This document shows, piece by piece, positions 55,601 through 64,000 of a stretch of DNA of 64,000 nt. A program made the position numbers and the translations under genes. Origin of the DNA: Bacteroidia bacterium (lineage in GTDB: Bacteria > Bacteroidota > Bacteroidia > UKL13-3); contig JACMQU010000117.1 in NCBI GenBank assembly GCA_014376805.1, positions 1 to 64,000 of the forward strand. Reading direction: 5' to 3'. Numbering within the stretch: position 1 is the stretch's first letter; each line of letters begins with the position of its first letter. Below the pieces are notes generated by a model. It made no database searches. It saw only the letters and a list, made by a program, of their open reading frames with translations, and was not told where the DNA came from.

Positions 55601-58600
55601 GTATAGCAGGTTCTTCTGCCCTTAATACGATTACTTTTACGGGGGCCGGATCAGCTACAGTTTTAACATACTCGGCAACAACTTTCGGTTCACCACATAC
55701 GATTAGATTTGACAATGCGCAATGGATAAGGTTTAAAAATATATCTGTTATCGGAACAGGTGTTAATTATTCGTGGCCGGTACATATTTATAATAACAGC
55801 AGTAATATCCAAATTAGAAATTGTATTATTAGCTCCACAGCTTCATTAAATATACAAACGAATACAAACTTTTGCGGTGTAGCAATAACTAATGCTACCA
55901 CGTCTTTATCGGGTTCAATGGCTTCTTTCAATATTGATATCGATAGTAATGTTATTCAGAATAACTGGTATGGAATAAGTATGTATGGTAGTTTTACAGC
56001 AGGGATAAATCTAAACATTTATATGCGCAACAATAAGATTGACAGTGCAGGCTTTTATGGTATAAATGCCTACTATCTTTCGAATGTTAAAATAAATAAC
56101 AATGCTATTAATATGCGGATGGGTAATGGTGCATCAACTACCTCAACGGCCATCTCCTTAAATAACTGTTTAAGTACATCATCTGATAATATTCAGGTTA
56201 ACAGAAATAAGATTATTAACAGTGCACAATTTGGGATTTATCTGAGTACTTCAGGCGGCTCTTCTACAACACAAAGATGTCAGTTAATTAACAATGCTAT
56301 TGGGGGTGGATTTACAAATGCAGCTTCTACCGGTATTTATTTTACTTCAGCTAATTATTGGGATGTATGGCATAACAGTGTAAACATTGATAATGCAGCA
56401 ACAGGTATATCACAAGCAATTTATCTGGCAGGTAGCGGGTCTACTTATAATGATATCAGGAATAATAATTTTTCTATTACACATATCAATGCCTCAGGTG
56501 CGATTGCTTTCAGATCTGTTTCGGGTGCAACCACAAATGTGCTTAACTATAATAATTACTATAAGGAAGGCGCAGGTTCAGGTACTACCTTAATAGTAGT
56601 AAGCGGAAGTAATTATACTCCATTAAATTACAATACTGCCACCTCCGGTGGAACTGGTTCCTTTAACAATAATTCTAATTTTACTTTTTCAACAAATCTG
56701 TTACCTACTTTTTCAGCAGGCAAAGGCTTTCTTCTCTCACAGGTATCAACAGATATTACAGATTTTGTTAGAAACAACCCGCCCGATCTAGGGGCATATG
56801 AATTGTCTTCCAACTCAGTTATTGATGCAGGGCTTATTACCCTTATTTCTCCGGATACTACTTTATCATTAGGTTCTCAAAATGTATCTGTTGTAGTTCG
56901 TAATTTTGGTTCAACTACAATTACCTCATTTCGGATACGGCATACGGTAAATGGATTGAATTTACAGGATACGCTGGTAACCGGAATTTCACTTGCACAG
57001 AATAGTTCCATTACTGTTAATATGGGAATTAGTAAACAGGCTGTTTTTGCTATAGCAGCCAATACATTTAAAGTTTATTTGCATTTGCCCAATGGCAGTA
57101 ATGATAACAATCAGTTAAATGATACAATTTCAATTGGTCCCCGATTCCCAGCTATGAGTGGTGTGTTTACAATCAATCCGGTTGGAAGCGGAGCAAATAA
57201 CTTTATTAGTTTTACGAATGCAGTAACTGCATTAAACGGAGGAGGGGTAAGCGGACCTGTAAAATTTAATGTGAGTGCCGCAACTTATACAGAACAGATT
57301 GACATTACTGGTATATCCGGTTCATCTGCTATAAATACCGTAACCTTTGATGGTGGGGCAGGTAACGCAGCGTCACGCTTTTTACAATATACAGCTCCAT
57401 TGGTTACAGATGCTCACACGGTACGATTTACAGGTAGCAGTTATGTTACGTTTAGAAATATTACCATAAAGGCATTAGGAACTTCATATGGCCTGGCGGT
57501 TCATTTTATGGGTGCAGCTTCTTTTATTAATATTCAAAAATGCAGTTTGATTGTTGCTACGAGCACCAACCAGTCTGTAAGACCTGTACAACTGAATAAC
57601 TCCAATAATTCTCTGAATGGCGGGCAATGCGGTGGAACATCAGGGGCCGTGCACGATATCAGTATTGATTCAAACTATATATCAGGTGGCTATGAAGGGG
57701 TTTATCTTACGAGTAATTATACTGTTTTAAGTAGTACTCCATTATTTAATTTCAGGTGGAACATAATGGAGAACATGTATAATTATGCATTTAATATTGC
57801 CCAAACATCAGGTTACAATATACAAAGCAATCTGATAAAATTGTCTGCAGGTAACTCAAACAGTTCTGGGATTTATCATTGCAATGGTGGTGGCGGAAGT
57901 CCAAAAATTTATATTGTTGGAAATACGCTGGAAAATATTGGAAATAATGGAGTGCAGTTTCTAACAGCAAATATTCCTGCAGGATCTATTATTGCCACCA
58001 ATTATTTTAAACCTACTTTCAGCAGTGCTGCACCTGCCGCAATTGTTATGACTTATACTTCTGGTTTGTTAGTATATCATAATACTATACTAATGAATAT
58101 AGCCGGAGGAAATGGAATAACTGTACAAGGAATTAGTGGCTATACCGGTAATGATGTAAGAAATAACCTTATTATTTTACAATCACCTGTTGCAACCGGT
58201 CTTGGTCTGTCGTTTGAAACAGGTGAACTAGCAGTGTGTAATACCAACACCATAGTTAAAAGTAATCCTGTAAGTGCCGATGTGGCGCGAATAAACGGAG
58301 TGAATTACCAAAACAGTAATTTTATTGGTGGGGGTGGGTTCAATACAAATTCTTTTACAGATAATCCAATACTTGTTTCTATAGCTGATCCAAGACCCAA
58401 CAGTGTTTGTCAGAAAGGTGTTCCAATAACATTTGCGATACCGGGTTTCGGAAATATTTCGAGGGATATTTTAGGGATTATCAGAAATAATCCGCCACAG
58501 GTTGGCGCTGCTGAACCTGCAGGAGGCTTTTCAATTGATGCGAATCTGGTGAGTTTTATCTCTCCTGTTTCTTATCCGGTAGTGCCAGGTGCACAGGATG

Positions 58601-61600
58601 TAAAAGTAGTGGTAAAGAATGCCGGTAACACCTCATTAACTTCGTATTCTGTATCGGTTACTTTAGGTGCTGTTACCAGAACTATTGTAAGGTCTGCTGT
58701 AAGTTTAATTACCTGTGCAGTTGATACGGTTGTATTTACCGGAGCAAACCAGCTTACCTTGATTAGCGGTGTTAATGTAATTACCGCTAGGGTTTCTAGT
58801 CCTAATGGAGGTACCGACTTCAATCCAGCCAACGATACCTTATCCAGAATATTTGTTACGCCACTTAATGGTACTTATACCATAAATTCCGGAGCGGCAG
58901 TAAGTGCTACTAACTTTCAGTCTGTTGTTGATTTTGCGTATTCATTAAATAACGGAGGTATGAGTGGTGCGGTAGTAGCTAATGTTGTAACAGGTAGTGG
59001 GCCTTATACAGGGCAGGTTGAGTTTAGAAGAACAACAGGAATGAGTGTTGTTAATACAGTTACAATTAATGGGAACAATAATATTATACAAGCCAGTCCT
59101 GATGCCACCAATTGTTATATTATCTTTTTAAATGGTGCAGATTATATGCGGTTCAACAATCTTACCATACGCACATTAAATGTTTCCTATGGTATTGGTT
59201 ATTTATTTCAGAACAGAGCTGATTCAAATATTATTGATAACAATACGATAGATTTTGGAAATATACTTACAAATTCAACAGCGTTTATTGCTTTTTCAGC
59301 GTCAACAAATTCTCCAACTGGCACAGGCGGTACTTATAACGGGATTAATAATGTAATTAAAAATTGTACGATGCTAGGAAATGGAACGGGAGGGCCAACT
59401 TATGGCATCACAGTTATGGGTGGCACTACTGATTATACATCTACCACTTTAGCTCAGTATAATCAATTCATAAATAATGATATGAGAGACCCTTCTCAAT
59501 TTGGGTTTTATATAAACTTTGGAAACCGAAACCTGATAAAAGGTAACAAAATAAGCATGCCAACACGCACAACTTTAACTTCATTTTATGGCATTTATTC
59601 TAGTACAAATTATATAGGAGATACCATTGATGGAAATCAGATTTTTGATATTTATAAATCAGTTCCAACCAATACAAGCCAGTTTTATGGTATGTATAAT
59701 ACAAGCGCTGCGTTTGGTAATTCTGCTTATCCTCAACTGATCAGAAATAATATTATTTACAATATAAAAGGGCAGGGGGGACATTATGGATTCTATAACG
59801 CAAACAGTTATTATTATAATTTGTATCATAATACTGTAGTACTGGATGATCCATCAACTACAACAAATGCAAGTTATGCTTATTATTTAAGTGCCTTTTC
59901 TACTACCTATAATTCATCTGTGAAGAACAATATTTTTTACATAAACAGGGGTGGTACCGGTGTCAAATATTGTATATATATACCATCGGCTTTTACACCT
60001 AGTGGTACATTTACAATAAACAACAATGCATTTTATGTTAATAACAATTCTGTTTCGGGATATGTAGGTTATTATGCCGCCAACTTTCCAACCCTGACCA
60101 ATTGGAAAACAGCCAATAGCAGTGCTTTTGATCAGTTAAGTGTTTTTGCGAACCCTAATTTCAGAACCTACATTGCGGCTAATTATTTTCAGCCCGCCAA
60201 TGACACTCTCAATAATATTGGTAGCAACCTGCAAAGTATTGTACCTGTTGATATAACGGGATTACCACGCAGCAATACACCTGACCCCGGCATCTATGAG
60301 TTCTCATTGCCTTCGGTTGATGTAGGTCTTACCCGCATTACTGCACCTGTAAGTCCAATCTCCGTTGGCTTTCAGAATGTAAATGTAACCGTTAAGAATT
60401 TCTCCCCTACACCTTTAACAAGCACTACTGTGGGATGGTCAGTTAATGATACAGTTCAGACACCAAATATTTGGTCGGGCTACCTGGTAAATGGCGACTC
60501 AAATTCATTTACCGTTGGTGGTAATAATTTTACGTATTCTGGCTTATACAAAATAAAAGCCTGGTCAAGTTTACCAAATAATATCATGGATAGCTTTACA
60601 TATAATGATACGGTGATAGCTACTGTTTGTACACCACTTTCCGGAACGTTAACTGTTAATGCCACTTTACCTGCAACATCAACTAATTTTCAAAGTATAA
60701 CTGCGTTAGCACAATTGTTGCAGTTGTGTGGTATAACAGGTGCCGTTCAGGTAAATATTGCTCCTGGTACTTACAATGGTCAGGTTACTTTCAACAATAT
60801 TCCGGGATCATCGGCAACCAATACTATAACATTTGCCGGAGGAGATTCGGCAATATGTAATATCACACATAACGGTACAGTACAACGTGCAACCCTGTTA
60901 CTCAACGGTGCAAAAAATCTTGTTTTCAGAAATATTACATTTGACGCTACCGGTTCTGCCAGCGCTACGGCAGTGCAGTTAATAAATTCAGCAGATAGTA
61001 ATACCTTTGTGAGATGCACATTCAGAACTCCTGTTACTACTTCCGGCTCTGTTAATTCATTTGTTGCATCTGGATCGCTAATCACGGCTTTAGCAGCGGG
61101 TAACAGTGCAAACTATTTGCTTGTTGATAGTTGTACTTCAACAGGAGGTTATTATGGCATGGTACTATATGGAAACACTTCTCCAAAAGGAATTGCTAAT
61201 ATCATAAGAAATTCAACTATTACTAATTCCTATAATTATGGTGTGTATCTGAATAATCAGAATAGTGTTCAGGTTATTAAAAATAATATCAACAATACAG
61301 GCCTTGTTCAGAACAATACGTTTCCATTTGGGCTCTCCCTATTGTTTTGCGACAATGCGAATAAGATTATTGGAAATTCTATTTCAGGGACATTGGGGGG
61401 CTATGGTATTTATCTCTCACAAACTTTAGGAACTTCAACCATTAGAACAGTTATAGCTAATAACATGATACAGATTGGAGCGGGTGTAAATGTTACTTAT
61501 GGAATATACGAAACCAGTAACGCATATACAGATATTGTATTTAATACAGTAAAATTAAATACGGCTGAATCCGGTTATACAGGTGCGGCTCTATATACCA

Positions 61601-64000
61601 ATGCCTCTTCACCTTCCGTATTTAACAATGTTAACATTGTTAACAATATTTTTCTTTCTCCGTTTGGTTCACTAGCTGTATATACCGTAACACCAGCAAA
61701 TCTTGGTACCGCTTCTTATACCATAGATAACAATGTTTATTATTCTACCGCAACTTATCCATTCAGAGGTGCCAATACAATATTTGGTTCTCTGGCAAAT
61801 TACAGGGCCGCAGGTATAAATTCATTAGGAAGTTATATCCCTTCTAATAACAGCCATAGTCAGTACTTCATGCCCACTTTCTTTTCGGCAGCCAACTTAA
61901 GATCTATTTCCACTAATCTGAATGATTCGGGTGTGGCAGTAGCCTCCATCTTAACTGATATAGATGGGTCTGCGAGGAGTAGTACGCCGGATATAGGCAT
62001 TCTCGAATTCTCCCAGCCTGCCAATGATGCAGGTGCAGTTGCAATTCTTACACCTGTTCAGCCTTTAATTCCTGGATTAAGTGATATTTATGTGCTTATC
62101 ACCAACTTTGGCACCTCTTCGCTTACATCTGTAAATGTTACTTACCAGATTGATACTGCTATCAGAACGCTCACCTACAGCGGAACAATTTTACCCGGCG
62201 CATCTGATACTGCCCGTTTCAATTCAATAAGCGGTTTGGGAGGTACAAGTCAGCGATACAATTTCCTGGGTGGGTTAAAAGTGATCAGAGCCTGGACTTC
62301 CATGCCAAACGCTTCAACTGATTCTATAACTATTAATGATACTACACAAACCACTATTTGTGGCGCATTAGGTGGTGCCTATACTATTAATCCATTGGGT
62401 TCAGGCAGTACTAACTTTGTTTCTATACAGGCAGCAGTTGATAAACTAATTTGTGGCGGGGTGTATGCACCAGTAATATTTAATATTGCTTCGGGTACTT
62501 ATAATGGTCAAATCACCATTCCGGTTATCACAGGAACAAATGCTACAAATACGATTCTGTTTAAATCTGCAAATAACAATGCCACAAGTGTTATGATAAC
62601 TTCAAATACTTCCGGATTAACTTCTAATTACACGTTAAATGCAGTTGGTTTGCAGTATGTTACTTTCCGGTACTTGAGTTTCCAGAATTTGAATACAAGC
62701 TATTCACGTGTGGTTAGCATTAATAAATTTACTGCCGCCAACACTAATTCAAGTGAATTAGAGTTCAGGGATTGTATTTTTAACGGCCAGGCTATCAATA
62801 ATACGGCTGATCAGTACTGTATAATTTATGGTCCAACAGGTGAGTTTGCAACCAATCTTCGTTTTATAAACAATACATTTAACAATGGTTCCTCAGCCAT
62901 TGTGCTGGGCGGACAGAATATAGTAAATAATTTCACACCAGGCTTAACAGTTGATTCATGTACATTCATGAATCAATACTATGCTGCGTTGTTTTTAACC
63001 AACAGAGGAGCAAACTCCATCAGGCAGAATATAATCAATCTATCTGCTGCTTATACAGGTGCTATAGGTATTTACCTGGCAGGCTCACAGAATGAAAGTT
63101 TTATTTTAAGGAATAACATTCAGAATCCTTCTGGAAACTTTGGTATCTATTTGGTCAACCATGCTTATTATGCAGCAACAGGAATTCTGAATATTGCACA
63201 TAATGTTATCAATATGCAAAGTTCTTCAGCTACCGAATATGGCGTTTATATTGTCAGTTCATCACAGATAAGTTGTTATAACAATACGATCAGAACGAAT
63301 GCCTCATCATCTTTTGGATTTTATGTTTCAGGCAATCCTTCGTTTGTAAATGGTACCACTTTCCCTGCTACCAATAATTTGAAATTCTTCAATAACCTTA
63401 TTGTTTTAACAGGAGGGGTACCCCTGTTTCTTGATTTGCTTGCCAAAGCAGGAACGAATCTGAATGATTATAATTTATACTATACCTCAGGAACCAATAT
63501 GGCAACACTTGCAGGTGTAAATTATTCTACCATTCAATCTATTAGAAATGTGATTTACATGGGGAGTGATGCTAACTCATTAAACAGAAATGTGGCCTTT
63601 ACCAGTGCAACTAATCTAAGGCCCGATACAACTTCTGCAAATGCATGGAATGTAAATGGAAGGGGTAATTTTAACAACAGCATTTCATACACTGCTTATG
63701 ATATAACAGGAAGGTCAAAAAGTAATACGGTAGAAACAGGTGTACCCGATATTGGAGCTTATGAAATTACACCTTCATCAATGCCTTTCCCAATAACTAT
63801 AACGGGCAGTATTGGTTATGGGAATACTCAATTTATAGTTGAAGATGCGGATACATTGGGTAATGTGCTTTGGGGTTTTACGGGAACGCTTCCTTCCACA
63901 GTTGCCGCAAGGTATTTCCCGGGTTCATTAATCAGTAACCCTGCTGCATACCGGATATTGTTCCCTGCAAAATATCTTGATATGCATTATAGAATTGATG
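52693..64000 (+). CDS. Giant secreted modular protein: GEVED-like domain and six beta-helix + CARDB modules (3' end off window)
   Basis: Open from the ATG at 52693 to the edge: 3,769 residues without a stop. A long basic N-region of 36 residues precedes the hydrophobic core of the signal peptide (GLLLFCFYMLSLSIYIEVHA, 37-56). A GEVED-like domain (about 60-210) shows FIDYNQDGIY and YGEIEDYTL. After an Ig/CARDB-like segment, six modules begin at residues 326, 919, 1489, 2059, 2649 and 3227. Each has an opening such as SGTYTINPAGSGTTNF, a Cys-poor right-handed parallel beta-helix (repeats like NNIIDNCTIDLG), a closing D-I/L-G-A-Y-E-F, and a CARDB-type sheet. From about residue 3698 a different segment begins (MPFPITITGSIGYGNTQFIV). 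Probably a T9SS-exported adhesin or matrix protein, but the sorting domain is not seen. Confidence 0.85.
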   Translation, partial: MNTKHLHLSTKGSTVKNLFKTTDKRELKLKFNISAKGLLLFCFYMLSLSIYIEVHAQCYTSTSYCVPVVTNINNYNIGIQNVTLGSTINNSSVATGNSPYYFDYTTQSVTSAAAATISGSVTNGSSNSTGARIFIDYNQDGIYSTSAPELVWTSPTTTPNAIVALSFTIPVSQPVGVYRMRITGDLGGQAANPCTLGYGEIEDYTLLIPSGSVDVINGGYTSPNYFVNGNNTIGFSFKNISGTTITSATIGYQLGSNIPITQILTGLTIGAGASFTASFTTPLNISATGSYNLKTWVSNPNSATNITPGNDTICRTFVTYCSAALSGTYTINPAGSGTTNFTRFGAADSALLSCGVLGPVTFNVAAGTYNEQILFGTVPGVSAVNTITFDGGTGGASTHIISYNFPGTPINYGVIHLNGSDYFIFKNLTFQSTSTNYGYGVLLSNAADNNIIDNCTIDLGTITNGSASNSAGINFSSSFTGTSSSANHGNNNIIRNCQIIGSASGGPYRGINLYSNSSATGSNVNNQFINNNITNFFESGIYMYYYLDGTVIRGNNISRPDRTSSGTVYGINASFYFTNTIIEGNKIFNPFGGALTSGNGFYGIAVQYGYISGGTNVIRNNAIFNINGNGTDYGIYDYYNYAGMSIYNNTISLDYATPKTNANPDYGIYLYYGSNGSRDLRNNIVTMRRGGTANASRFGLYLSDYYSGLVSNYNLYLVNAPLAGNIPFYQAGINYQSLAAWKASNSNQFDQNSVSFDPIYNNIVSNVTPTSCGVNNLGTPLTGVTTDISGTARGSIPDLGAYEFTTATGLNNGSLIGLDAATSLLCAGGVNAIVTLKNEGTGNITSAKLDWTVNSVAQTQYVWSGNLAPGASINVNIGIATFTANSVNTLNVYITQTNGSPDACFLNDTAKLSGTSSMSGNYTIDAAGSGLTNFTSFTAAVTALITRGVCGPVTMNAVAGTYNQQINITSIAGSSALNTITFTGAGSATVLTYSATTFGSPHTIRFDNAQWIRFKNISVIGTGVNYSWPVHIYNNSSNIQIRNCIISSTASLNIQTNTNFCGVAITNATTSLSGSMASFNIDIDSNVIQNNWYGISMYGSFTAGINLNIYMRNNKIDSAGFYGINAYYLSNVKINNNAINMRMGNGASTTSTAISLNNCLSTSSDNIQVNRNKIINSAQFGIYLSTSGGSSTTQRCQLINNAIGGGFTNAASTGIYFTSANYWDVWHNSVNIDNAATGISQAIYLAGSGSTYNDIRNNNFSITHINASGAIAFRSVSGATTNVLNYNNYYKEGAGSGTTLIVVSGSNYTPLNYNTATSGGTGSFNNNSNFTFSTNLLPTFSAGKGFLLSQVSTDITDFVRNNPPDLGAYELSSNSVIDAGLITLISPDTTLSLGSQNVSVVVRNFGSTTITSFRIRHTVNGLNLQDTLVTGISLAQNSSITVNMGISKQAVFAIAANTFKVYLHLPNGSNDNNQLNDTISIGPRFPAMSGVFTINPVGSGANNFISFTNAVTALNGGGVSGPVKFNVSAATYTEQIDITGISGSSAINTVTFDGGAGNAASRFLQYTAPLVTDAHTVRFTGSSYVTFRNITIKALGTSYGLAVHFMGAASFINIQKCSLIVATSTNQSVRPVQLNNSNNSLNGGQCGGTSGAVHDISIDSNYISGGYEGVYLTSNYTVLSSTPLFNFRWNIMENMYNYAFNIAQTSGYNIQSNLIKLSAGNSNSSGIYHCNGGGGSPKIYIVGNTLENIGNNGVQFLTANIPAGSIIATNYFKPTFSSAAPAAIVMTYTSGLLVYHNTILMNIAGGNGITVQGISGYTGNDVRNNLIILQSPVATGLGLSFETGELAVCNTNTIVKSNPVSADVARINGVNYQNSNFIGGGGFNTNSFTDNPILVSIADPRPNSVCQKGVPITFAIPGFGNISRDILGIIRNNPPQVGAAEPAGGFSIDANLVSFISPVSYPVVPGAQDVKVVVKNAGNTSLTSYSVSVTLGAVTRTIVRSAVSLITCAVDTVVFTGANQLTLISGVNVITARVSSPNGGTDFNPANDTLSRIFVTPLNGTYTINSGAAVSATNFQSVVDFAYSLNNGGMSGAVVANVVTGSGPYTGQVEFRRTTGMSVVNTVTINGNNNIIQASPDATNCYIIFLNGADYMRFNNLTIRTLNVSYGIGYLFQNRADSNIIDNNTIDFGNILTNSTAFIAFSASTNSPTGTGGTYNGINNVIKNCTMLGNGTGGPTYGITVMGGTTDYTSTTLAQYNQFINNDMRDPSQFGFYINFGNRNLIKGNKISMPTRTTLTSFYGIYSSTNYIGDTIDGNQIFDIYKSVPTNTSQFYGMYNTSAAFGNSAYPQLIRNNIIYNIKGQGGHYGFYNANSYYYNLYHNTVVLDDPSTTTNASYAYYLSAFSTTYNSSVKNNIFYINRGGTGVKYCIYIPSAFTPSGTFTINNNAFYVNNNSVSGYVGYYAANFPTLTNWKTANSSAFDQLSVFANPNFRTYIAANYFQPANDTLNNIGSNLQSIVPVDITGLPRSNTPDPGIYEFSLPSVDVGLTRITAPVSPISVGFQNVNVTVKNFSPTPLTSTTVGWSVNDTVQTPNIWSGYLVNGDSNSFTVGGNNFTYSGLYKIKAWSSLPNNIMDSFTYNDTVIATVCTPLSGTLTVNATLPATSTNFQSITALAQLLQLCGITGAVQVNIAPGTYNGQVTFNNIPGSSATNTITFAGGDSAICNITHNGTVQRATLLLNGAKNLVFRNITFDATGSASATAVQLINSADSNTFVRCTFRTPVTTSGSVNSFVASGSLITALAAGNSANYLLVDSCTSTGGYYGMVLYGNTSPKGIANIIRNSTITNSYNYGVYLNNQNSVQVIKNNINNTGLVQNNTFPFGLSLLFCDNANKIIGNSISGTLGGYGIYLSQTLGTSTIRTVIANNMIQIGAGVNVTYGIYETSNAYTDIVFNTVKLNTAESGYTGAALYTNASSPSVFNNVNIVNNIFLSPFGSLAVYTVTPANLGTASYTIDNNVYYSTATYPFRGANTIFGSLANYRAAGINSLGSYIPSNNSHSQYFMPTFFSAANLRSISTNLNDSGVAVASILTDIDGSARSSTPDIGILEFSQPANDAGAVAILTPVQPLIPGLSDIYVLITNFGTSSLTSVNVTYQIDTAIRTLTYSGTILPGASDTARFNSISGLGGTSQRYNFLGGLKVIRAWTSMPNASTDSITINDTTQTTICGALGGAYTINPLGSGSTNFVSIQAAVDKLICGGVYAPVIFNIASGTYNGQITIPVITGTNATNTILFKSANNNATSVMITSNTSGLTSNYTLNAVGLQYVTFRYLSFQNLNTSYSRVVSINKFTAANTNSSELEFRDCIFNGQAINNTADQYCIIYGPTGEFATNLRFINNTFNNGSSAIVLGGQNIVNNFTPGLTVDSCTFMNQYYAALFLTNRGANSIRQNIINLSAAYTGAIGIYLAGSQNESFILRNNIQNPSGNFGIYLVNHAYYAATGILNIAHNVINMQSSSATEYGVYIVSSSQISCYNNTIRTNASSSFGFYVSGNPSFVNGTTFPATNNLKFFNNLIVLTGGVPLFLDLLAKAGTNLNDYNLYYTSGTNMATLAGVNYSTIQSIRNVIYMGSDANSLNRNVAFTSATNLRPDTTSANAWNVNGRGNFNNSISYTAYDITGRSKSNTVETGVPDIGAYEITPSSMPFPITITGSIGYGNTQFIVEDADTLGNVLWGFTGTLPSTVAARYFPGSLISNPAAYRILFPAKYLDMHYRID

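Noticed and set aside
52693-64000. CRISPR-like or tandem DNA repeats in the giant gene
   Set aside because: The repeats are at protein level with diverged DNA; there are no short identical repeats with spacers anywhere in the window.

Overview
The window is about 64 kb of low-GC DNA (roughly 35-38% by eye) from a member of the Bacteroidota, probably in or near the Chitinophagia/Sphingobacteriia. The evidence is secreted proteins with C-terminal type IX secretion (T9SS) sorting domains, promoters of the TTTG-N18-20-TAnnTTTG type, and families typical of the phylum (YfaS-type alpha-2-macroglobulin, BNR-repeat and beta-helix T9SS cargo, PIG-L deacetylase, DUF721). The species cannot be named from this. 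No tRNA, 16S/23S rRNA or CRISPR array was found.

Layout. 1-5154 (-): an alpha-2-macroglobulin whose C-terminus lies off the window. 5513-11826 (-): a complete, apparently intact four-gene Wadjet/MksBEFG-type plasmid-defence operon in the order jetA-B-C-D. 11939-13772: an acyl-CoA carboxylase beta subunit transcribed away from the 4.5S SRP RNA, with two back-to-back consensus promoters and a dyad in one of them. 14172-16697 (-): a T9SS BNR-repeat protein. 16991-22370 (+): a decayed type I restriction-modification locus (frameshifted and internally deleted hsdR, truncated hsdM, probable hsdS tail). Set into it are an AbiF-like HEPN gene with a promoter and a structured RNA directly in front of it, a remnant of an IS4-like element, and a SIR2-domain gene with a one-base frameshift. 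22734-26873 (-): phaB-like reductase, NYN-LOTUS protein, a secreted alpha/beta hydrolase and a small DUF1456 protein.

27127-37948: a TPR hybrid histidine kinase, an ABC exporter, an overlapping pair of a processive glycosyltransferase and a NodB-type deacetylase, a fatty-acid desaturase, DUF721, a second deacetylase and bifunctional FtcD (histidine degradation; HutI lies at 45779). 38374-39959: an IS200-like transposase followed by a gene-free kilobase rich in palindromes and in one repeated octamer. 39960-52327: two SDR proteins, a PIG-L deacetylase, hutI, folE plus a PTPS/QueD gene, an ECF sigma factor, a TerB-like protein and a cystathionine gamma-synthase-type enzyme. 52693-64000 (+): the first 3,769 residues of a giant secreted protein with a GEVED-like domain and six diverged copies of a beta-helix plus CARDB module, still open at the window end.

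The observations most worth following are the HEPN (AbiF) gene with its own promoter-driven structured leader RNA, the complete Wadjet operon, the 10-base sequence shared by the carboxylase and phaB control regions, the palindromes and octamer cluster around the IS200-like gene, and the concentration of frameshifts in the defence island while the rest of the window is intact.
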